Source: Cladopsammia gracilis
Lineage: Eukaryota > Cnidaria > Anthozoa > Scleractinia > Dendrophylliidae
Direction of reading: 5' to 3'
Length of the DNA stretch: 64,000 nt
NCBI GenBank assembly: GCA_022457155.1
Contig: JAJGOT010000236.1
Span: forward strand, 804,001-868,000
Every line of letters begins with the position of its first letter. Positions within the stretch are counted from its first letter, which is position 1. The notes beneath the pieces are model-generated. The model ran no database searches. It was not told the DNA's origin and worked only from the letters and a program-made list of their open reading frames with translations. The translations under genes were made by a program, and so were the position numbers. Shown here piece by piece: positions 22,978-33,574 of this stretch.

Positions 22978-23460
22978 AGTTGATTGCATTTATTCTTGGA
23001 CTGCTCTTTTGTAATAGGAATTAGTTGTCAACGCTTCTGTATATGACATGATTGTTAGTTTAACGTTTTTAAAATCAGCATCAACCTCCGATAATTTGTT
23101 CACACACGAACCACAAAAAAATAAAAAAGCCGTTTGGCTTTGACTGGTGATTTTTGAAAGTTGGTAACTGGCCATGGATGTGGATATATTTTATAACTAA
23201 ATAGAAATTGGATTGTGTTCTCTCGTCATGAAAACAAAAGAAAATGCAAAAACAGCCACCTGGTTTTTTAAATATCAAACCTAAAAATCATTTAATGTTT
23301 TTCCAGTTTTACTGTTGTTTTCGGAGATAAGAAATTCATTTTCTGATCTCACGGAATCGAGATGAAGGGTTTTGCGCAAATTTTTAAGAAAAAACACCTT
23401 GCATCATACTCTTTCAAAAAAAAAATTCAAGTTCAGTAGCGCAGTTTTGTTGTCTATATT
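22978..23460 (-). repeat. Inverted repeat arm B (partner 2831-3353)
   Basis: Starts at a sharp junction (ACATTATCGC|GAAGTTGATTGCATT) in the 3' flank of copy 6 and is the reverse complement of arm A. Confidence 0.7.
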
Positions 23461-24430
23461 GTCGAATTCGATTTTTATGTCCTTATATCTGTTATTTTCA
23501 GCTCACCTGCTATGGGATTTTATAAACTCGAGCTTTTTAAGATCTTGATAAGTTCTTCAAGTGGGCCACCGTGGAAGTCTGTATGAACATCTTCTCCTCT
23601 TCTTCTTCTTTTTCCACTTGTGCTGTTCTGGCAAATCCTGTCTTCTTTCCTTCACAACGTTTCGGCAATCCTGCCCTCTTCAGGTGTCTTGTTGCGCGTT
23701 AGTTTTTCCGTCTAATGTCTATACGTTTGTCTTTGCTACACATGTGGTAGCGGATTTTTTTTTTAACTTATTTATTTATTTTTTTTATTTTAAATATCAG
23801 TGAACGTCCTCCTAATCTGTCCTTAATCACGAAGTCCTCTCACTACCTCTACTCGGGGAACAGAGCCTTGTCTAAACTCAGCCTTTGAGTTCATTAGGGT
23901 ATACATACAGAGCAATACTCTGTAAAATTCGAACTTTTTTGAAAAGTCGCGGCCACGGTACATCACCGATTTGGCTGAAATTCAGCATGTAGACTTGCTT
24001 TAGGATCCTGAATACGGAATGGATAGTTTAAGGTTTCAATTATTTTTACTTTGGAAAATATTAACAAGGCCGTTTTGACCTCGGCGGGCCGCCATGATTG
24101 GTAGATCGAAGGTGTTCTTGAGACTTCGACTCTTAGCCTGTTATCGAAGTAAATTGATCATTGCTGATACTGATGCAAAGAACTATCCTTCCTTATTGCA
24201 TTTATTTAAATTAATCCGAAAAGGACACAGTTTGAGCCACGAACGACTAACAAGTCCAACGGTATATTTGCCGCATTTTGAATGTTCCTAAAATTACCAG
24301 AAATTAACCAGCCGATATCGTTCCTTGCCATTTCGATTTAGAACTAGCCCTGTGCCTAAACGTAGAATGTTTATATATAAATTGATTTCCTAAATAAAAA
24401 GATGGGGCAAATGTAACAGAGCAGGGAAAC
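23461..24430. other. Gene-poor stretch
   Basis: No gene recognised. On the minus strand at about 23650-23700 the string CCTGAAGAGGGCAGGATTGCCGAAACGTTG resembles the 3'-end signature common in LINE and Penelope-like element debris. 23755-23800 is very T-rich. Confidence 0.25.
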
Positions 24431-25141
24431 ATTTGATAGATCGTGGTGCGGTATAGCCATTTTTCGTATCAGAATTTAGGCAAATACCGGCTCAATGTTG
24501 CTCGGAAATTTTCAATTATTAAATGGCGAAAAATTCACAGATGTGATTTCAGGCGGCAGCTTTCCCCGGCAGTTTTCATCTTTTCCTTATCAGTGATTTC
24601 CTGCATATTGTTTTTGGACGGAAAATGAAATTTATTTCGAGGGGAAATAAATTGATTTTAAATGGCCACACCAGTGGCCAAAATTCATCCCAAATGGATG
24701 ATCCCGGCAAACAGAGCTCGCCCAAAGCAATTATAGTCCTGGCCAACTGACAAATTGATTTTGGGACAAAGGACAAGAACGGCATAAAAAAGACAACTGG
24801 GAAACTCCACATTGTTTGAAATCTGATTCCATGCACGGAAACGATACAGAAAGTACATATCGCGACAGAATTTTTTTCCCAAATACAATTATAACTGGAT
24901 GCTTTTTGGATGCTTTGCTTTCTTCGAGATTTTTTAAACACAGTTTTTGAATCAAACCCAAAGTATGACCATTAAAATAAAAGCTATTGAGCAATACTTT
25001 TAAAAAACATAACAGCAATGATATTAACATCGTTCGATTTTGACATTGTTCGCGCTCAAAATACAATTGTGGATTTTAACCAAAGATAATAAATAAATCA
25101 ACAGAATATTTACAAAATAATTATTAAGATTGCTGAGCATT
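24430..25141 (-). repeat. 3' flank of copy 7
   Basis: Direct match to 29790-30330 and inverted match to about 5340-6180. Shares AAATTGATTTTAAATGGCCACACCAGTGGCC with 29910-29935. Confidence 0.6.
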
Positions 25142-26311
25142 TTAAATACTATGGCGATAATGTACACAGTAACTATGCGAGTTGTTGTTCGGTTGTTCCA
25201 CGACATAATTTTCGTGCTGTGGCAGCAAATCGTCGTTGTGATTGTCAATGTTATTTACATTTGCTTGCTCCACATTTTGTTGATCTTGTTTTTCAACTTC
25301 TTGTCCTGCTTCAAGTCGGATCACAGCGTTTGGCGCTCCGAATAATCGCATCTCAATTTCTTCAGCCTCGGCAATGTTCACAGTTTTACATACTAATTCA
25401 ATAAAAGCGACGCGAAACTGTTTCATTCTGACCGAGTATATAATCGGATTGACCAACGAGTTCAATATAAGCATCGAGATAACCGAAGAGGAAAATATAT
25501 GCACTTTTTCTACTGTTATTTCACTCCGATACCTAAATGCAACAATTGTGAAAACCATGAAAGGTATAAAACATAATAATAGCATTCCTATGATGATAGA
25601 AGTCAGTTTAAAGGCCTTTTTATCTTTTTCAAATTGTTCTCTAGCTTCTTGTGTAACTTGCTGAGCTGCAATTTGCTGTTGGTGTCGGCGGGTTTCACGG
25701 TAGACTGTAACATGGCAAAAGGCAATAACGACAATAGAGAGGCCAGTGATTGTGTTAGCAATATACGTCACTGCCATCACTACAGTGTTGAGGTTAATGA
25801 AAATTAGAATTGGCAGAATTAGTGACAGGAGCCACACTATGGCTGAAGCAACCAGTAAACGAGCTTCGGTGACGTGGGTACTGTACGCGAAAGGATGTTT
25901 CATGGCCAAGTACCGCTCCCCACTTATCAAAGCCAGATGGAATAGCGAAATATTACTAAGGCCACCGGTTACAGGTATGACAACTCGCTGTACGCAATGT
26001 CCACTCGGCTCACCAAGTAAGAACATTATTAGCACAGCGATGAAGACTGGTTGTACAAGGATCCCAACTGCTAAATCTGTCAATGACAGCATCGCCAGTA
26101 AAATGTTTGATTTGTGGGCTCTCAGTCGGGTCTTCAACTTGACGGCGATCATCACTAGCGCATTCAAGGCAACGGTGAAAGGAAAGGTGAGGATGTTGAC
26201 CAAAATGATGAAGATTAAAAACGCTTTTGTGAAAGGGGAAGGTTGTTGTAGTCTTTCGCCAAAAAAGGTATCCGCCTCGCAACCAGGAGGAGTCGTCTGA
26301 CTGGAATTCAT
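25142..26311 (-). CDS. Class A GPCR, copy 7 (389 aa, full-length tail)
   Basis: Longest intact copy and the best reference for the family. Approximate landmarks: N-terminal sequon at 2-4 and Cys11; TM1 with Asn50; TM2 Asp79; Cys106 above TM3; ERY 132-134; Trp160 in TM4; loop 2 about 168-188 without Cys; TM5 about 188-204 without Pro; CFIP 247-250 in TM6; NPIIY 288-292; helix 8 RMKQFR; Cys308 as a possible palmitoyl site; an acidic Gln/Asn-rich tail ending YRHSI. Start chosen at the conserved MNSSQ. Uniquely, an upstream ATG (26419) is in frame without a stop, giving a possible 425-aa form with a basic 36-residue extension: the uORF seen in other copies has fused with the receptor frame. Confidence 0.92.
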   Translation of the reverse strand: MNSSQTTPPGCEADTFFGERLQQPSPFTKAFLIFIILVNILTFPFTVALNALVMIAVKLKTRLRAHKSNILLAMLSLTDLAVGILVQPVFIAVLIMFLLGEPSGHCVQRVVIPVTGGLSNISLFHLALISGERYLAMKHPFAYSTHVTEARLLVASAIVWLLSLILPILIFINLNTVVMAVTYIANTITGLSIVVIAFCHVTVYRETRRHQQQIAAQQVTQEAREQFEKDKKAFKLTSIIIGMLLLCFIPFMVFTIVAFRYRSEITVEKVHIFSSSVISMLILNSLVNPIIYSVRMKQFRVAFIELVCKTVNIAEAEEIEMRLFGAPNAVIRLEAGQEVEKQDQQNVEQANVNNIDNHNDDLLPQHENYVVEQPNNNSHSYCVHYRHSI

Positions 26312-26419
26312 CTTATCTGTTTTAATGGCGCTTCTCCGTTGTTTTTCTACCGAACGAACCTCGTTTCGATCTCTTGTTTCTAAAACTTTTTTTATTATTA
26401 TTTTTACGGCACCTGGCAT

Positions 26420-29140
26420 CTTTTACTTTCTTGTTTAAACTTTTCCACTCTACTTTTAAAATTTGAATTTTTACAAAGATTTCTAAACAGTTTGGTGTTA
26501 TTGCGGCGATAATCTCTTAATTCACTAAATATCTGCTAAAATTCTTAATTATCAATTACAAGAAGATTAATCAATACACCATTAAGGGAACAAACTCGAT
26601 TGACATCATAGTTTGTTTTAGCGGAAGAATATACAAATGGGCATTAGTGGCGCGATAGAAAACAGTTTAGAAATCGAAACGCTACGAAACTGAGTACATG
26701 GGTCACCTGTCATGCACAATCCATTATGTTTAAGGACAAATGGATTAAGTCTGTATTTTTAATCTAATTAATACAGTTTACACTTCATGTTTAACAAGAC
26801 TTTTAAGAGTTTAAAATTTGTAGACAGCTTATTTAATCTCATATCTTTCATATAATTCATATTATACAGCAGCTGTTAAAAGCCTGGCATAATTTAACGT
26901 TAAGTCAGGTTAAGTTTTCCACTTTTTCCGTTTTGCTTACATCAACTGCTGATAATTTAACCACATGATTACACACCTTGACAACTAAACTCCCACATCT
27001 AGATCTCCAACATCTCGGCTGAGCCCAATTTAATCTCCCATGGTTTCACCCTATTTAAACACCCCTCGCCAACCTCGTTCCTAGGGGTTTCTCGATTTTC
27101 AAATTGGCATCATAAAATCGTAGCGAAAATGGCCGTAGCTTCATTGCAACTTGACAGTACCGATGCATACAATCTCAGGCAGCGCGTGAAACAAAGGTCA
27201 AATTTTTCACAGGGGTTCCTTTATGAAACGTTTACGCGGGTATCACATGCTCGCTTCTCACGTTGGCATAAAAAACGCAATTACATTGCCGTGAAATCGC
27301 GGCGATATTAGATAGCCCTTCAATTTATATTTATATATACCTCAAAAATTGTACAAAAAGTCGCCTGTGTGAATATATAGTCCATTATACATCTGATACA
27401 AGTGGAGAAAATCTGAAGCTAATTTAATATAACCATAAAAAAAAATATTCGTCTGCAAACATGTTGGATTAAATTACTTCAACTAGTCAGCATTTTCCTT
27501 GACGATCAATTGATGATGTTTCATCCACGATATTACATGAAAAAGTTTTAATCCTTTTGTCCGCCCTTAATAAACCTTAAAAATGCTAAGTTGCGTTGCG
27601 CGTCTTTTGATAGCTACCGCTCATTATATTCCATGAACACTAAATAAGAAGAGTTATTGTTTCTTTTCACCTGCTAGCAAACTAGCTTCGACCAAAACTG
27701 AATAATTAGCATGCTGCAGGGAAATAAATGTTCAGTAAATATTCAGAGAACGGAAAAGATTCCGGTTACTTGGCCATACTTTTGTCAAATTATTTAAATC
27801 AAACTTTATTTCATCGACTAGACTTTAAGTCATTAACACTTTCATCCCCAACATCAAAGAAAACATTTCCAATTTAAATTCATTTTTCAAAATGTTGAAC
27901 ATCAATTGCAAATCACTTGAGAAAAATACCTCAAGTGCCGGATTAATACCTCAGTTTCATTTGAGTGGTCACACTTTTGGATTTCATCCATAGATTCAAG
28001 CTTTGAAAGCTCAAATCTATTCTACACAATTCTGGCAAAAGCCAAACTTAATTTCACGTATTAAATTCACGAGACTAGATATGTAATCTGATGCGGATCT
28101 ATGTTTATATAACTACGTAAAAAGAAAGAAACGAGAAATGAAATGGAAAAAAGTCATCGGATGGTTTATCTTTTTTTTTAATTTCCCCGAAATCGAGATC
28201 AAAATCTAACTTTACTCGTTTTGAAAGCAATATTCCGCCATCTTGGATTTTACACAAAATTCAACTTTATCGGAAAAGTGCGGAAATTAAAATGTTTTTA
28301 TGCTAGGGTTGTAGAATGTGATATAATTATGCTGTCGGTGGACAGCGAAAATGATTCTCTCATCTTCCATGCATGATAAATAAAAAAGATGGAATTTTGT
28401 TCTTTTGCCACCTTCTAGCCAACTAGGTTTAGAGAATAAACCTTGTAAAACTGACCAAATGTTGAGAAATATAGTTTTCAATAATAATCTGAATATTAAA
28501 CAACAATTCTGGAAGAACCCAAAATGATGCATATCAAATTCGCCCGGCCGAATAGAAATTTGATGCCGAAGTTGTAGGAGGACACGGATAATATAAATCA
28601 ACCCGACTTGTTCAATTTTCGATTTATTGTTATCACTTGCTAAAAATTAATTTTCTCATCCCACTACGGAAAGAATAGAAATGTAACAAACGCCACCGGA
28701 TGTTTAAAATATCAAACCTAAAAATTATTTTAATACATAATTTCAACTGGCATTAATCATTTTTCCAGAATTACAGACAGAGGGTTGTTTTTTGGAGATA
28801 CCGAAAAGTGTAATAGGCGGGAAGAATTCTATTTTCTGATCTCACGGGATCGAGATGAAGAGTTTTGCTACAGATCTTTAAGAAAAAGCAACTTGCCTTC
28901 ATGCTGTTTCGAGATTAAAAGAACTCTTGAAATTTCTGTCGCAGTAGTTTCTTTTTCTGCAAAACCTAAATATTTTTAGATTGAAAATGAAATTAGGCGT
29001 TTTAAGATTCTGTATTCAGGTTTATCGCGCATTTATTTTAACATTCACTGTTAAACACAAAACAATATGAACTTTATAATAAATAAATTTCATGTTAAAT
29101 CCACCAAAGGCCAGATATTTACAAAGTGATTCTATTGCTG
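26420..29140 (-). repeat. Intergenic module, copy c (inverted)
   Basis: Reverse complement of 14121-16514 over about 2.7 kb, with the same order of blocks, a 104-codon frame (28287-28601) and the YY1-like motif (28235-28246). It forms the large inverted repeat of the cluster. Confidence 0.75.
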
Positions 29141-29242
29141 AGCATTTTAAATACTATGACGATAACGTACACGGTAACTATGCGAGTTGTTGTTCGGTTG
29201 TTCCACGACATAATTTTCGCGCTGTGGCAGCAAATCTTCGTA

Positions 29243-29391
29243 TTAACGGTTGTGATTGTCAATGTTATTTACATTTGCTTGCTCCACATTTTGTTGATCT
29301 TGTTTTTCAAGTTCTTGTCCTGCTTCAAGTCGGATCACAGCATTTGGCGCTCCGAATAATCGCATCTCAATTTCTTCAGCCTCAGCAATGC
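29243..29391 (-). pseudogene. 3' fragment of a GPCR copy (C-tail only)
   Basis: Minus strand encodes the last about 49 residues of a copy 3/5-type receptor (IAEAEEIEMRLFGAPNAVIRLEAGQ... to NIDNHNR, stop 29243-29245), including the TAATACGAAG stop region. At about 29391 the sequence switches abruptly (GCAATG|CAAAGTAGC) to an inverted copy of 5340-6970. The rest of the gene is absent. Confidence 0.85.
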
Positions 29392-30734
29392 AAAGTAGCT
29401 TATGCCTCTTTTAGGCAGTAAGCTACAAAAAGTACCCAAATACGATGAAAATATTTTTTTCAGAAAATTACTTTCTGTAACATTTTACTGAATAGTTGCA
29501 CAATCGTCGAGTTTAATTCACGTTAACTTTGACGATTACCCAATACATCTGTTCCAAAGTACAAATTGGAAAAAAAAACTTCGTAGAAGCCAAAATTTGC
29601 TCAATTAAATTAGTCCTTGGCTACGTCAGCAGACGTATTTTCCAGCTCCTTTTTCGTGGCCTGAAACAACAGCCGCAAAAAATCATGTGCTTTAAAAGGC
29701 TATCTGAATATATACTGCATTAGCCGCTTTATATGACGGATTATCAGTTAAAACCAGGAACTGTTCTGCCATTCTTATTAAAATGGCGAAACATTCACAG
29801 ATGTGTTTTCAGGCGACAGTTTTCATCTTTTCCTTCAAACTATGATCAAGATTTCCTGCATATTATTTTTGGACCGTAAATGAAAGTTATTTCGAGGGGA
29901 AATAAATTGATTTTAAATGGCCACACCAGTGGCCAAGATTCATCCCAAGTGGATGTATCACTATTTTCTATCCCAGCAAAAAGAGCTCACCCAAAGCAAT
30001 TATAGTCCTGGCCAACTGACAAATTGATTTTGGGACAAAGGACAAGGAACGGCATAAAAAAAGACAACTGGAAAATTCTTATTGTTTGAAATCTGATTTC
30101 ATGCACGGAAACGATATAGAAAGTACATATCGCGACAGAATTTTCTTCCCAAATACAATCAAATCATAACATTATAACTGGATGCTTTTTGGATGCTTTG
30201 CTTTCTTCGAGATTTTTTAAACATAGTTTTTGAATCAAACCCAAAGTGTGACCATTCAAAGTAAAAGCTATCGGGCAATACTTAAAAACATTAAACTGAA
30301 ATGATATTAACATCGATCGATTTTGACATTGGCCGTGTTTTCACCAGCGATTTTTCAAGTCGCTGAGCGAGTGACAGTCGGAAATCTCGTGAAAACAGTT
30401 GCTTGTCCAACTCGCTTAAAGTTAAGCGAGTCGGCGAACTACAATAGAATTCTCATTAAATTTAAGCCACCAAACCAGGTCGCTTAAGCTTGTCGGCAAT
30501 TAAACAACAAAGAAGGGCATTGTATTGTCGTTCTTTTGTGTTCTAATTTTCTATTGTTTTAACAAAAGAAAATATATCGCGCATGGTATAAGAAAAATGA
30601 ATAAAGTTCTGTCCGTGAAAACGCATAAATTTTTTAAGCTGCTTAACGCGGTCAGTAAACAAATTACCTACAGGAATGTAAAGCGAGAAAAACCGCATCG
30701 TGAAAACACAGCCAATGTCCGTTCAAAATATGGA
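29392..30734 (-). repeat. Inverted copy of the 5340-6970 module
   Basis: Follows the truncated fragment and carries the same blocks as 5340-6970 in reverse, without the 6430-6885 insertion and with a MITE (30326-30718) instead. Confidence 0.65.
30326..30718. mobile_element. 393-bp MITE with 19-bp inverted ends
   Basis: Ends ACATTGGCCGTGTTTTCAC and GTGAAAACACAGCCAATGT are inverted repeats with one mismatch. The related uninterrupted sequence is at about 25035-25060 (TTTGACATTGTTCGCGCTC). The target duplication is unclear because the terminal repeat overlaps it. No coding capacity. Confidence 0.65.
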
Positions 30735-30836
30735 ATTTTAACCAGAGATAATAAATCAATTTAATGTTCAATCCACCAAAGGAATATTTACAAAATGATT
30801 ATTAATATTGCTGAACATTTTAAATACTATGGCATA
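30735..30836 (-). pseudogene. Relic of a GPCR 3' flank
   Basis: Reverse complement of the segment after the stop of copies 1 and 8 (TTTAAAATGCTCAGCAATATTAATAATCA...), cut off at 30834 by the MITE. No coding part remains. Confidence 0.65.
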
Positions 30837-31520
30837 CTCAAGCATGTTAAGGCATGGCTCATCCCTTGGTGTAGACCCCCCGCGAAGTAAATTCTTTTTT
30901 CCTTTGGAAGTAATGTATTTTAGCCCCAAGAGTCACCAAAAGTATACAACAAACTGGATTTAGCGTCCTTAAATAACCTAAGGTTTGATTATTGTGGTCA
31001 CGTGTCTGATGACGTCATAATTTGGACAAAAAGGAAACTTCAAATGGGGTAAGGATAGTTAACTTTAGCCAAGAGAAAACCATAAGCAATTGTTTGCCTC
31101 AATGCATAAATACTATCCCTGCCCGGAATGGACAATTTTTGTATTTTATTAACAAGATATTAAGAGACAAAATATGTCACGTGACCTCTTTTACGAAATA
31201 ACCCTTCAACTGTAAATCATAGTCAACCATTCCGGCCAGATTCATATAGGGGAGAAGCATACAAATACATTAACGGTTCAATTTATATCCATTATATGCC
31301 ATCTCGGCACCCCATTTTCAATTTTCTTTTTGTGTAGAAAAACAATCATAACAGGTCACGTGATCCAAATATGCGACATTTAAAGTAAACAATGATTCAA
31401 GGTTAACAAGTTTTATCCTGCTGCTAAGTTTGAGCCTGTTCAGGTGAATCACTTTAAAGTTATGATCGTTTTCAGGTTTTATGCAAATTAGGCTCTGAGC
31501 CATGCCTTAACATGCTTGAG
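30837..31520. mobile_element. 684-bp MITE, TA-flanked (Tc1/mariner-like)
   Basis: Perfect 25-bp inverted ends beginning CTCAAGCATGTTAAGGCATG (30837-30861 and 31496-31520), flanked by TA on both sides (30835-30836, 31521-31522). No transposase frame, so non-autonomous. It sits exactly where the inverted part of the cluster meets the direct-orientation 5' flank of copy 8. Confidence 0.85.
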
Positions 31521-32113
31521 TAAGGATAATCCCTAACAACAAAATATAAATTCTCCTTTCTTGTCTCCATACATTTGTTATTGGAGAAGTGGGGAGAAGT
31601 CAGTTAAAAGTATTAATATTAGATGGATAAATTTGATGCTGATCACTATTGGAGATTAAAAGGTTAATAAGCAAGAACAAACGTTAAAATATCATTTTAT
31701 ATTAATTCAATTCGTCCACCCACTGTTTCGACTAAACTTTCTATATCACCAATTATGACTGTTGTTTTTTTTTCGTAATTTTCCACTGAAATAAAGCGGC
31801 TTTGACTCCAAAAAATACACGCACTCTTTCGCAGTATCTCGCCTCTTCTAAACTCTTTTCTATCGCGCCCGATGCCGTTTGTAGAAACTTTCGCTCAAAT
31901 GAACATGTGACTTCTTATTTTAAAATGATGTCGTCAAATACATTGTAACGTCGATTAACTTTAGATCTTATATTTCTTATTACGATCATTTAATTGTTAA
32001 TCTTGTTATAACATAAGAATTATTGCAGATATTTAGTTAAAGAAGAGATTATCGTTATAACGCCAAAATTTATAAATCGTTGTAAAAATTTAAATTTTGA
32101 ATCGTAAAGCTAA

Positions 32114-32226
32114 GGCCCGGTTCAAACGTCGAACTTCACATGTGCCGAATCTAATGCAAATGAGCAAGAACAATAGATTTTTTCATTGGATTCGGCACAT
32201 GTGAAGTTCGACGTATGAACCGGGCC
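32114..32226. mobile_element. 113-bp foldback MITE, TAA duplication (PIF/Harbinger-like)
   Basis: TAA flanks both sides (32111-32113, 32227-32229). The ends start GGCCCGGTTCA and form a nearly perfect hairpin of about 43 bp per arm. Copy 2's flank keeps the empty site at about 4010 (CATAAAGAGTGTGG). TWA duplications and GG-starting ends are typical of PIF/Harbinger. Confidence 0.85.
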
Positions 32227-32253
32227 TAAGAGTGTGGAAAATAGATATAAACG

Positions 32254-32274
32254 ATGCCAGGTGCATCAAAATAA
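32254..32274 (+). promoter_or_regulatory. uORF MPGASK upstream of copy 8
   Basis: ATG CCA GGT GCA TCA AAA TAA, 134 bp before the receptor ATG, just after the MITE. Confidence 0.4.
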
Positions 32275-32407
32275 TAATAAAAAGAGTTTTGTTAATTTGG
32301 GAAACTTATTTCAAGAATTCAGTTGACTGAAATCGGACAAGAAACGAGGCTCGTTGTGTAAGCAAATAACGGAGAAGCGCCAGAAAAAAAAAAAAAAAAC
32401 AGACAAG

Positions 32408-33574
32408 ATGAATTCCAGTCAGACGACTCCTGGTTGCGAGGCGGATACGATTTTTGGCGAAAGACTACAACATCCTTCCTCTTTCACCCAAGCGTTTTTA
32501 ATCTTCATCATTTTGGTCCACATCCTCACCTTTCCTTTCACCGTTGCCTTGAACGCGCTAGTGATGATCGCCGTCAAGTTGAAGACCCGACTGAGAGCCC
32601 ACAAATCAAACATTTTACTGGCGATGCTGTCATTGACAGACTTTGCAGTTGGGATCCTTGTACAACCAGTCTTCATTGCTGTGCTAATAATGTTCTTATT
32701 TGACGAGCCGAGTGGATATTGCGTATTGCGAGTTGTCATACCTTTAATCGGTTGCCTTACTCATTCTTCGCTTTATCATCTGGCTTTGATAAGTGGGGAG
32801 CGGTACTTGGTCATAAAACATCCTTTCGCGTACAGTACCCACGTCACCGAAGCTCGTTTACTGGTTGCTTCTGCCTTGGCGTGGTTCCCGTCAGTACTTC
32901 AGCCAATTCTAATTTTCGTTAGCCTCGATACTATAGCGATTGCAGCGATATATATTGATATCACAATCACTGGCCTCTCTATTGTCGTTATTGCCTTTTG
33001 CCATGTTACAGTCTATCGTGAAACCCGCCGACACCAACAGCAAATTGCAGCTCAGCAAGTTACACAAGAAGCCAGAGAACAATTTGAAAAAGATAAAAAA
33101 GCCTTTAAACTGACCTCTATCATCACAGGAATGCTATTATTATGTTTTATACCATTGATGTTTTTTTCGATTGTTGCATTTAGGTATCGGAGTGAAATAA
33201 CTGTAGAAACAGGGCATATATTTTCCTCTTTTGGTATCTCGATGCTTATATTGAACTCGTTGGTCAATCCGATTATATACTCGGTCAGAATGAGACAGTT
33301 TCGCGTCGTTTTTATTGAATTAGTATGTAGAACTGTGAACATTGCCGAGGCTGAAGAAATTGAGATGCGATTATTCAGAGGGCCAAACGCTGTGATCCGT
33401 CTTGAAGCAGGACAAGAACTCGAAAGACAAGATCAACAAAATGTGGAGCAAGCAAATGTAAATAACATTGAAAATCATAACGGCGATTTGCTGCCACAGC
33501 ACGAAAATCATGTCGTGGAACAACCGAACAACAACTCGCATAGTTGCTGTGTACATTATCGTCATAGCATTTAA
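32408..33574 (+). CDS. Class A GPCR, copy 8 (388 aa, full-length tail)
   Basis: Complete intronless receptor. N-terminus MNSSQTTPGC is one Pro shorter than the rest. Landmarks: LSLTD, GYC, GERY, CFIP, NPIIY, tail to VHYRHSI. In TM4/loop 2 it reads AWFPSVLQPILIFVSLDTIAIAAIYIDITITG, with an extra Pro in TM4 and no Cys in the loop. The coding body is closest to pseudogene 4 and copy 1; the 5' flank is closest to copy 2. A 17-A run just before the start region (about 32382-32399) lies in the untranslated part. Likely functional. Confidence 0.92.
   Translation: MNSSQTTPGCEADTIFGERLQHPSSFTQAFLIFIILVHILTFPFTVALNALVMIAVKLKTRLRAHKSNILLAMLSLTDFAVGILVQPVFIAVLIMFLFDEPSGYCVLRVVIPLIGCLTHSSLYHLALISGERYLVIKHPFAYSTHVTEARLLVASALAWFPSVLQPILIFVSLDTIAIAAIYIDITITGLSIVVIAFCHVTVYRETRRHQQQIAAQQVTQEAREQFEKDKKAFKLTSIITGMLLLCFIPLMFFSIVAFRYRSEITVETGHIFSSFGISMLILNSLVNPIIYSVRMRQFRVVFIELVCRTVNIAEAEEIEMRLFRGPNAVIRLEAGQELERQDQQNVEQANVNNIENHNGDLLPQHENHVVEQPNNNSHSCCVHYRHSI

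Larger units (their letters stand above)
31521..32407 (+). repeat. 5' flank of copy 8, shared with copy 2
   Basis: Matches 3361-4174 apart from small indels and a 113-bp MITE. Its first part is the dispersed repeat also seen at about 37.9 and 39.5 kb. Confidence 0.65.
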
